NCBI GenBank assembly: GCA_009889585.1
Contig: WUQV01000025.1
Location: forward strand, 1 to 5,460
DNA length: 5,460 nucleotides
Direction of reading: 5' to 3'
Source: Candidatus Bathyarchaeota archaeon
Lineage (GTDB): Archaea > Thermoproteota > Bathyarchaeia > Bathyarchaeales > WUQV01
Position numbers and translations under genes: made by a program. The stretch's first letter is position 1. Each line of letters begins with the position of its first letter. The notes beneath the pieces are model-generated. The model made no database searches, was not told the DNA's origin, and saw only the letters and a program-made list of their open reading frames with translations. Shown here piece by piece: positions 1 to 5,045 of the stretch.

Positions 1-592
1 CGAAGTGCTCGACGAATCCTTTGCATTTGGCGCACCTTCTTACGGGATGGCTGCATCTATGACAGTAATTCACGTCCAACCCCTGAGGGATGGGCGCCTT
101 ACACCTCGGGCAATTGAAAAATAGCTCCACCCGCGGTTCTTCAACCGGTTCAACCGGCCCCTTGAGAAACTCTACGGCCGCGACATACCTCTCCTTGCGC
201 GTTGAGAAGGGGATTTGAACCTCCTCACCCAATTTTTTACGCAATAACCGGATTTTCCTTTCTCTATATTTCTCATCCAACGCAAGCTTTTTAAAATCAT
301 AGCGAATATTCCCTTTATTAAGCGCTATCATTAAACCGAGGTGTTGATATGCTTCTTCATAGGACCCTATGTAAAACCTGTTCATCGCATTGGCAAAAGG
401 GATGAAAAGCTTAAAATGCTTATGCGCATCATAATTCAACTCATCAGCACTCATCCTTTCAACGATTAAATTCAATTCCTCGAGGGCCTTCCAAAACTTT
501 TCGCGAATTCTTTGCTTGAGCTTCTTCTTATAATCCCGATTAATCGAAAGAAGCTCCCCTTTCAGAAGTTGGCGCTGCCTCGGCGAGAGCAT
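1..592 (-). CDS. Zinc-ribbon protein of unknown function, 3' end outside the window
   Basis: I translated this open frame by hand; it begins at an ATG (592-590) and is still open at the window edge after 197 residues, so the C-terminus is missing. The first 45 residues are strongly basic and helical (it begins MLSPRQRQLLKGELLSINRD), the middle is helical (about 50-125), and a Cys-rich module follows. C161, C164, C177 and C180 form a complete CxxC-x12-CxxC zinc ribbon, and C187/C190 begin a second CxxC pair whose partners lie beyond the edge. Zinc ribbons of this kind are common in archaeal DNA- or RNA-binding proteins and in proteins of archaeal plasmids and viruses. I do not recognise the family. 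It is transcribed divergently from the RHH-polymerase operon, and its promoter region carries the palindrome at 603-620, so it may be controlled by that RHH protein. It is likely an element gene; a role in replication or transcription is only a guess. Confidence 0.75.
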   Translation of the reverse strand, partial: MLSPRQRQLLKGELLSINRDYKKKLKQRIREKFWKALEELNLIVERMSADELNYDAHKHFKLFIPFANAMNRFYIGSYEEAYQHLGLMIALNKGNIRYDFKKLALDEKYRERKIRLLRKKLGEEVQIPFSTRKERYVAAVEFLKGPVEPVEEPRVELFFNCPRCKAPIPQGLDVNYCHRCSHPVRRCAKCKGFVEHF

Positions 593-602
593 GGGATACC
601 CC

Positions 603-620
603 GGTACAAAATTTTGTTCC
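603..620. promoter_or_regulatory. Palindromic candidate operator between divergent genes
   Basis: A perfect 12-bp palindrome, ACAAAATTTTGT (606-617), is extended by a further GG/CC match on each side after one mismatched pair, giving GGtACAAAATTTTGTtCC. It lies 11-28 bp upstream of the minus-strand start codon, near the expected transcription start of that gene, and beside the TATA-like box at 625-634. A two-fold symmetric site of this size suits a dimeric RHH protein, and the adjacent plus-strand gene encodes one. Seen: the symmetry and position. Inferred: that the RHH protein binds it and represses one or both promoters. Confidence 0.5.
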
Positions 621-624
621 CCCG

Positions 625-634
625 CCTTTTAAAG
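625..634. promoter_or_regulatory. Shared near-palindromic TATA-like box of a divergent promoter
   Basis: CTTTTAAAG is almost self-complementary and reads as a TATA-like element on both strands, in a GC-rich setting. For the minus-strand gene it is centred about 38 bp upstream of the ATG, which predicts a transcript with a leader of about 12 nt. For the plus-strand gene it is centred about 22 bp before the GTG at 652, or 31 bp before an alternative TTG at 661, so a leaderless or nearly leaderless mRNA is expected. A second AT-rich stretch (TTTAATTTT, 641-649) is a less likely alternative. Confidence 0.45.
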
Positions 635-651
635 CCCGCGTTTAATTTTCG

Positions 652-1134
652 GTGCAAAGTTTGGAGCAGGCGGTATGCGCAAACGTCCCACCTCCCCTTT
701 ACGAGGCTGTTAAAAGTCTCTGTCGCGTTAAGAACCAAAGCCTCTCCGAGTTCCTCATGGATGCGTTAATTGAGAAACTTCAGGCGGAGGCGCCCGATCT
801 TTATAAAACCCTATTAGAGGGAGAGAAGGGATTCACCGAAGAAATAGAAGTTTACATTGATAAGGTAGTAATAGCGATTGATGCGAGGTGTTTCAAACAT
901 TGCAGTAAAGTCGAAAGTATGCAACATTGCATCCCATTTAAATTTGAATGCATAGATTGGAGGTTCGATGAGAAAAGAAATGAGATTCAGTATATTGATT
1001 GCATGATTAAAATTCCGAAATGGATGGCTAAAGTGTTGGAGAGGGATGAAGCGATCGAAGGATGGTGCTATTGCCCGAATGGTCTTATCATCGAATATGA
1101 ATTGATTCTCGAAGATAGAGATGAAGATTGCTGA
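652..1134 (+). CDS. Ribbon-helix-helix protein with Cys-rich C-terminal domain
   Basis: The product has 160 residues. Residues 5-45 fit an RHH (CopG/Arc-type) DNA-binding fold: a short strand (QAVCANV), helix 1 (PPLYEAVKSLCRV), a turn (KNQS) and helix 2 (LSEFLMDALIEKLQ). Such proteins bind palindromic operators as dimers. The remaining residues (about 60-160) form a beta-rich domain I do not recognise, with C80, C84, C93, C100, C117, C139, C141 and C160, which suggests metal binding or a disulfide-stabilised fold. The chosen start is a GTG at 652; a TTG at 661 would also keep the whole RHH core. The gene's last 14 bp overlap the start of the polymerase gene, so the two are one transcription unit and probably translationally coupled. 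A role as autoregulator of polymerase expression is likely but inferred; a plasmid-type copy-control function is an alternative. Confidence 0.8.
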   Translation: MQSLEQAVCANVPPPLYEAVKSLCRVKNQSLSEFLMDALIEKLQAEAPDLYKTLLEGEKGFTEEIEVYIDKVVIAIDARCFKHCSKVESMQHCIPFKFECIDWRFDEKRNEIQYIDCMIKIPKWMAKVLERDEAIEGWCYCPNGLIIEYELILEDRDEDC

Positions 1135-3370
1135 TATTTACAAATTGCGAGGTGCATTTTACAACGTTCTAACGCCGAAGGCGATTGAGAAGAAGGTTAG
1201 AAATGCAATCTTAATAGGCTTCGATACTGAATTTGATCCGCGAACGCATGAGCTTATTTCGATTCAATTGAGCCTTGGCATCGGTCGAAGTAAAATTTAT
1301 TACCTTAATGAAATTAATGCGCAAAAATTGCATGAAATGGTTCTTAGCTTTTTAAGGGAGAATGGAGTAGAACCTTCGATGGATGCGATCATTTACTTAA
1401 TAAGCCATTTTTCTCTGGCGGAAGTTTCACAGGTTAGAGATGCACTTAAAGATTTAAAGCTGATGCCATTTCATGAAAGTTTGATGGCGAAGACGAGGGG
1501 AGTTAAGCCGGAGATGTTCATTCGAGACCTTTGGGCTTATTACAAAATGGGACTTGATAAAGTTGGTATTGCCGTTGGATATCCAAAGGTTGAATTGGAT
1601 GTAGAACGAATTGATCGAATAAGGATTGAGGATCCCATTTTATTTGAAAGATATGCGTTGAGGGATGCTGAAATTGCAATCGAAGCGTTTAATCGCTTAA
1701 GGGAGTTAATTTGGGAAGGTTATGGAATTGATGTTTTAAGGCATCCGACGATGGCTTCAACGAGCGCAGCGATATTTAGGCAAAATTTCTTAAAAGAGGC
1801 ACCGTTTCCTTTTAAGGTTGAGAAATTTAAGCGCATAAGAAGAAGGGGCGAATCTTTTAAAGATGAGATTGAAGAGAGGAAGCTGTTCGATGGAGATTTA
1901 AGCGTAAGGCAAATGGCTTTAAGATGTTATTGGGGTGGAAGGAATGAGGCTTATGTAAGAGGATTGATTGAGGAAGAGATGGAATATTACGATATAATCA
2001 GCCTCTACCCTTCTGCTGCAATGCTTCAACCGCTGCCTTTGATTGATACGAAATGGCTGAAGTTTGATAATTTAGAGGATATAAAAGGCCTTGAGGGCTT
2101 TTGTGAGGTAAAATTCAAGTGTCAAAATGACTTAATGTATCCGCCGCTGCCCGTTTGTGAGAATTATCACGATCGCCTTTATTTTCCATTAAAGGGATGG
2201 AGTTTTTGCACTTTGGCAGAGGTGAGAAAGGCGGTGGAGTTGGGCGCAGAAATAATAAACATTCGGGGATATGGTTTTATTCCCTCTGAAAAAGAGGTTA
2301 ATCATCCTTTAAAGGAGTTCTTTACACATTTTATGAAGAGAAAGAAGGAGGTAGAGCATGGAAGCCTTGAGTATGAAGCGCATAAGTTGGTAATGAATAG
2401 TTTGATTGGCAAGCTATGTCAGCGCAATCCTGAATTAAGCGTTGAGGATGTTCAATGGGTTATGCGGGAGCAGGGTATGTCCTTTAATGATGTTGCAAAA
2501 ATGCTAAGAAGTCCGAAGTTAAGCAGGGCTTTTAAAGTTGCAACCGAAGTTGGCTCAACATGGGCGCCTGAATGGTCAAGTTTAATTTTGGGAAAGGCGA
2601 GAAGTTTGATGATTGACTTCATAAGCAAGGGTGCTTATTTCACTTCTACTGATAGCGTTCTTTATCCAAAAGGTGTAAATTTGGAATGTGAATCGTTAAG
2701 GGAATTGGAGAGCGTAGGATCGGGTTTGAAGAAAGAATATGATGTTGATCGTGCATTGATAATTAGAACGCGATGTTATATTTTATGGAAGAATAATGAA
2801 ATAGTTAGAACTGCACGCCATGGTGTACATGCAAGTGAAGAAGATTTTAAGAAGGTTATAAGCGAATTGTTAAAGGATCCGCTGAAGGTGAAAGATGAGA
2901 TTCGATTCAAAAAGAGGCATATCGTTAAATTGGGGGAATCCCTGCGAAGGGCGATTCCATTCGGCATAAGCGAAGATGTTGAGCGAACTTTCAATCTGAA
3001 GTGGGATGGAAAGCGCCTGCTGCTTAACCCCAACGTTAACCCATTCGTCGAAGCAAGCGAAACGAGGCCGCTTGAGGAAGCTCCACCGGCGAAGGAAAGA
3101 AGGAGGAGGCGAGCGACTGCGAACGATTTAGAAAGGATCCGCAGGCTTAGAAAGGAGGGCCGGTCGATGAGGAAGATCGCTTTAGAGGTGGGGTTCAGCA
3201 AATCGACCGTTCAGCGGCTTTTGAAGGAGTTTTTAAACCCCGTCCCGCTTCGGCTCATATGGGGCCCCGCGAATGCAATGGACCGCCCGTCCTGTCCCGT
3301 CCCACCCCACCCGCCCATAAATACGGAAATGGGACACCTCGTTATGGAAGATCATCCTTCGGGCTTTTAG
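1121..3370 (+). CDS. Protein-primed family B DNA polymerase with C-terminal HTH
   Basis: A 749-residue DNA polymerase of the protein-primed (phi29-like) B family, expected to replicate the element's own DNA. The 3'-5' exonuclease domain has Exo I FDTEF (D35, E37), a poorly matching Exo II (ISHFSLAEV, about 94-102, with Glu where Asp is usual) and Exo III YALRD (Y178, D182). The YxGG-type motif is YWGGR (270-274). Polymerase motif A is DIISLYP (D291), motif B is KLVMNSLIG (K422-G430), motif C is STDS (509-512) and the KxY-like motif is RCY (551-553). The A-to-B distance (131 residues) is close to that in phi29 (about 134), leaving room for a TPR1 insertion. After about residue 640 comes an Arg/Pro-rich linker and a helix-turn-helix (about 667-704), then a 45-residue low-complexity tail that may not be structured. 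The ATG lies inside the end of the RHH gene. Loss of the first motif C aspartate is unusual; other catalytic positions look intact, so activity is plausible but unproven. Confidence 0.92.
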   Translation: MKIADIYKLRGAFYNVLTPKAIEKKVRNAILIGFDTEFDPRTHELISIQLSLGIGRSKIYYLNEINAQKLHEMVLSFLRENGVEPSMDAIIYLISHFSLAEVSQVRDALKDLKLMPFHESLMAKTRGVKPEMFIRDLWAYYKMGLDKVGIAVGYPKVELDVERIDRIRIEDPILFERYALRDAEIAIEAFNRLRELIWEGYGIDVLRHPTMASTSAAIFRQNFLKEAPFPFKVEKFKRIRRRGESFKDEIEERKLFDGDLSVRQMALRCYWGGRNEAYVRGLIEEEMEYYDIISLYPSAAMLQPLPLIDTKWLKFDNLEDIKGLEGFCEVKFKCQNDLMYPPLPVCENYHDRLYFPLKGWSFCTLAEVRKAVELGAEIINIRGYGFIPSEKEVNHPLKEFFTHFMKRKKEVEHGSLEYEAHKLVMNSLIGKLCQRNPELSVEDVQWVMREQGMSFNDVAKMLRSPKLSRAFKVATEVGSTWAPEWSSLILGKARSLMIDFISKGAYFTSTDSVLYPKGVNLECESLRELESVGSGLKKEYDVDRALIIRTRCYILWKNNEIVRTARHGVHASEEDFKKVISELLKDPLKVKDEIRFKKRHIVKLGESLRRAIPFGISEDVERTFNLKWDGKRLLLNPNVNPFVEASETRPLEEAPPAKERRRRRATANDLERIRRLRKEGRSMRKIALEVGFSKSTVQRLLKEFLNPVPLRLIWGPANAMDRPSCPVPPHPPINTEMGHLVMEDHPSGF
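3230..3237 (+). promoter_or_regulatory. TATA-like box inside the 3' end of the polymerase gene
   Basis: TTTTTAAA is centred about 26 bp upstream of an ATG at 3259, the textbook archaeal distance for a leaderless transcript. That ATG opens a frame continuous with the unknown gene at 3385, but the 42 extra residues it would add are Gly/Pro/Arg-rich and do not look protein-like. The box could simply drive a transcript with a long leader for the downstream gene. Confidence 0.35.
3316..3324 (+). promoter_or_regulatory. TATA-like box upstream of the unknown 115-residue gene
   Basis: CATAAATAC follows a C-rich tract and predicts transcription starting near 3345, about 40 nt upstream of the preferred ATG at 3385. 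A GGAG at 3379-3382 lies only 2 nt before that ATG, close for a ribosome binding site. An inverted repeat, TGTCCC (3293-3298) and GGGACA (3331-3336), flanks the box and could be a regulatory site. An ATG at 3344 at the predicted start site would encode only the last eight codons of the polymerase frame. Confidence 0.4.
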
Positions 3371-3384
3371 GGCTTGATGGAGTT

Positions 3385-3732
3385 ATGGGCGCCAAATACG
3401 TAATAAGAAGGAAGGCGGACGTTCAACTTTTCATTAATGCGGTGAAAAGTGGGGAGATAAGCGAAAAGGATGAAGGGGGAAAATGCATCTTTAAATACAA
3501 CAAGATCCTTAATTTCGAAAGGGCCCTCGTCTACGATCAAAGGAGGGGATGGATCGTCGTCCGCGAGGGAAGGCCCCCCTTAAGGTTTAAAGATGAGGAA
3601 AAACTATGCGAATTTATTTGGAATGAGCGAAGTCTTCTCAACGATGAGCTTAGGCGCCGGGTTAAAGAGGCCGCTCGAAGGGAATTTTGGATGATGAAGT
3701 ATGGCGTAAAAATTGAGGATGATGAATTTTAG
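3385..3732 (+). CDS. Small protein of unknown function
   Basis: A 115-residue charged protein that I do not recognise. It begins MGAKYVIRRKADVQLFINAV, has a probable beta-rich middle (about 33-68, with KCIFKYNK, RALVYDQRRGWIVVREG) and a helical, Arg/Lys/Glu-rich C-terminal third (about 70-107) ending in an acidic tail (EDDEF). There is no signal peptide, membrane segment, zinc motif or catalytic motif. I chose the ATG at 3385 because the upstream in-frame extension to an ATG at 3259 (42 residues) is Pro/Gly/Arg-rich and overlaps the polymerase gene and a promoter-like region; that longer form, with a well-placed TATA-like box, cannot be excluded. The gene follows the polymerase on the same strand with its own candidate promoter. 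In protein-primed elements a small protein near the polymerase may be the terminal protein, but nothing in this sequence shows that. Confidence 0.65.
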   Translation: MGAKYVIRRKADVQLFINAVKSGEISEKDEGGKCIFKYNKILNFERALVYDQRRGWIVVREGRPPLRFKDEEKLCEFIWNERSLLNDELRRRVKEAARREFWMMKYGVKIEDDEF

Positions 3733-3764
3733 CCGTTGTGAAATCAGGCGCCGATGCAACGAAG

Positions 3765-3832
3765 TCGCGGGGCTTAAAAAATAGGGTGCCGACGCCGTTT
3801 CGCGGCGGGGGCTTAAAAATAAAAAGCCCGAC
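3765..3832 (+). repeat. Imperfect direct repeat, two copies of about 30 bp
   Basis: Copy 1 (3765-3793) and copy 2 (3800-3832) share TCGCGG, then GGCTTAAAAA followed by an AT-rich run, and end in a G/C-rich block finishing in CGAC. Copy 2 has a short insertion (CGG) after TCGCGG. Each copy holds a TATA-like CTTAAAAA in a GC-rich frame, so they may be duplicated promoter-like or replication-related iterons. Two copies only, so a chance or minor duplication is also possible. Confidence 0.4.
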
Positions 3833-3860
3833 CCTCGGCCGATTGAGCCGAGAGCCGAGG
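3815..3860 (-). terminator. Hairpin plus T-run, probable integrase terminator
   Basis: Read on the minus strand, about 57 nt past the integrase stop codon, a 7-bp GC stem (3854-3860 with 3833-3839) is followed by GTCGGGC and then TTTTTATTTTT (3825-3815). A GC hairpin and T-rich run at the end of a gene fits a terminator, although archaeal termination depends mainly on the T-run. A second stem choice using 3847-3852 gives an alternative fold. Confidence 0.55.
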
Positions 3861-3916
3861 CTTTGGGAAATCGAGCGTTTTCATCGGCTGCCGCTCTGCC
3901 TTCGACAGAGGGGCCT

Positions 3917-4852
3917 TCAAGCGGTCGCCATCGCCTTCGCCCTCAACTCCCTCACGTGCCTCAGATACGGCGGATAAAATTGGATCGCTTCATCCAATAG
4001 CTCCGCGTAATGCTTTCCTCCGATCGCCTTAGGCAACCGCCCTTGTACGAAGTCGGCCGTCGACTCCGGCATTCCGAGCTTCCTCATCGCGCTAAATGCA
4101 TACTTTCGCAAGTACTTCCAACTTACTACGCCTTCGCCTAAGACGTTGCTTATATACCTTGAAGCGCTTCCTTCGTTAAAGCTTTCATCGATTGCCTTTA
4201 TCATCTCCAACGTCTCATTCGATATGAACGCATAATAAGCCAATTTTACCCTTCTAAATTGCCCGATTTCAACTATACAAAAGCCATCGTGCCTTTCATA
4301 CTTTTCAGCTTTAACATTCTCAATCAGCCTTTTAACTTCACTCAACCTTAGCCCTGACTCAAGGAGTGCGTTATAAACAGCTTTATACTTCAAGCTCGCC
4401 TTTTCATTCACTATCATAAGCGATTTAACTATTTCATCCATTGTGGCCCTTTTGACATCTACGCCCGATTGAGTGCATGGTACAGCCCTCTTTAAGTGCT
4501 CAACGTTTAATCCCAATATTTCTTCGGCGAAGTTTAACAAAGCCCTCAGCGAGTATTCCATTACCCGCTTCTTAACTTGAGCGCATAACTCGACTATATC
4601 CATTGGCTGCCTAATCTTTGGAGCATATTTATCGAGATAATTCAACATCGGTCTAATATAATTCTTGCTATAGCCCTTTGCCTCAAGCCATCTAATGAAA
4701 TCGCTCCTTAACTCCTTATAATCGATTTTTATTGCATACGACGACTTAAGATCCTCTGGCGTAGGCCTTCGCGGGTTCGAATCCCGCCCCCCGCACTTAA
4801 ATCCGGCTGTTTTTGAGCCTCTCACGGTGCTAATACTTAATGAACCTCGCAA
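3917..4852 (-). CDS. int: SSV-type tyrosine recombinase (integrase), C-terminal part int(C)
   Basis: The open frame has 311 residues. Its catalytic set looks complete: R169 (SGLRLSE), K203, the KxxR box K246-R249 (WKYLRKY), R272 (QGRLP) and nucleophile Y282 (GGKHY). The spacings R249-R272 (23) and R272-Y282 (10) match what I recall for SSV1 integrase, which also has Lys instead of the usual His in the HxxR box. It would insert or excise the element at tRNA-Leu(UAA). Residues about 20-38 are encoded by the antisense of the tRNA fragment (the recognisable GGRDSNPRRPTPEDLKSS signature). The apparent TTG start at 4852 and the first 19 residues lie in what I infer to be host DNA, so this is probably int(C) of a gene split by integration, with int(N) left of the window. 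It may not be expressed in this state. If the DNA is instead a circular form or a different arrangement, it could be a whole gene. Confidence 0.9.
   Translation of the reverse strand: MRGSLSISTVRGSKTAGFKCGGRDSNPRRPTPEDLKSSYAIKIDYKELRSDFIRWLEAKGYSKNYIRPMLNYLDKYAPKIRQPMDIVELCAQVKKRVMEYSLRALLNFAEEILGLNVEHLKRAVPCTQSGVDVKRATMDEIVKSLMIVNEKASLKYKAVYNALLESGLRLSEVKRLIENVKAEKYERHDGFCIVEIGQFRRVKLAYYAFISNETLEMIKAIDESFNEGSASRYISNVLGEGVVSWKYLRKYAFSAMRKLGMPESTADFVQGRLPKAIGGKHYAELLDEAIQFYPPYLRHVRELRAKAMATA
4743..4795 (+). other. Attachment site: 3' half of a tRNA-Leu(UAA) gene
   Basis: Starting in the anticodon stem-loop, the sequence matches the second half of an archaeal tRNA-Leu: anticodon loop CTTAAGA (4745-4751, anticodon TAA), the 3' strand of the anticodon stem, a long variable arm with a GGC/GCC stem and GTAG loop (4758-4767), T-arm GCGGG-TTCGAAT-CCCGC (4771-4787), acceptor strand CCCCCGC (4788-4794) and discriminator A (4795). 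CCA is not encoded. The D-arm and 5' acceptor strand are absent upstream, where the DNA is integrase coding sequence, so this is not a working tRNA. It is the att core left at the far end of an element inserted in tRNA-Leu. A T-run (4810-4814) just downstream resembles the tRNA's original terminator. Confidence 0.88.
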
Positions 4853-5045
4853 ACCCTATGATAATAGGATCCCCTTAATGATGCCTTCTTCTCTCCATAA
4901 AGAAGCAAGTAAGATGACCGATTATCTAAGCCACCGATTCGGCGCTGAGTTTAAACGACAACTCTTCCACTAAACCCTTGACACATAATGCCTCCTTGAA
5001 TTTAAGGAACGCCTTGAAGACGAATCCGATCTTGATAAGGCTGAG
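4796..5045. other. Probable host flank with no convincing gene
   Basis: About 250 bp between the attachment site and the next gene. It holds only short frames: a 30-codon plus-strand frame (4881-4973) and about 40 minus-strand codons that continue in frame past the stop of the neighbouring gene (5045 down to a TAG at 4928-4926). Neither has a clear start or recognisable family. A decayed gene next to an integration hot spot is possible. Confidence 0.45.

Larger units (their letters stand above)
3733..3916. other. GC-rich structured intergenic region between convergent genes
   Basis: No convincing coding sequence is present; the open frame here encodes a low-complexity Arg/Gly/Pro-rich peptide. 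The stretch is much more GC-rich than the polymerase core and is packed with inverted repeats: CGCCG/CGGCG (3793-3797 and 3803-3807), GGGCTT/AAGCCC (3809-3814 and 3824-3829), CCTCGGC with two possible partners (3833-3839 against 3847-3852 or 3854-3860), and CTCTG/CAGAG near 3894-3910. Such density is compatible with terminators, a small RNA or a replication origin; only the terminator reading has clear support. Confidence 0.5.

Noticed and set aside
512..769. Plus-strand open frame of 85 codons
   Set aside because: It overlaps the start of the zinc-ribbon gene on the other strand and the RHH gene in another frame, crosses the divergent promoter, and its translation is Arg/Leu/Pro-rich without any family signal.
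2776..3201. Minus-strand open frame of 141 codons inside the polymerase gene
   Set aside because: It is fully antisense to conserved polymerase regions and its Ser/Leu-rich translation is typical of a shadow frame.
1121..3370. A casposon
   Set aside because: Some archaeal casposons carry protein-primed polymerases, but no Cas1-like gene is visible here, and a tyrosine recombinase with a tRNA-derived att explains integration instead.
3738..3977. Plus-strand open frame of 79 codons
   Set aside because: It spans the hairpin-rich intergenic region and the end of the integrase on the opposite strand; the composition is Arg/Gly/Leu-rich and no start signal is evident.
4743..4795. A functional tRNA-Leu gene
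   Set aside because: The 5' acceptor strand, D-arm and most of the 5' anticodon stem are missing; upstream DNA is integrase coding sequence.
4881..4973. Short plus-strand frame of 30 codons, and an in-frame minus-strand continuation past the stop at 5046
   Set aside because: Both are short and have no recognisable family. The minus-strand piece has no plausible start codon. They may be gene remnants but cannot be supported.
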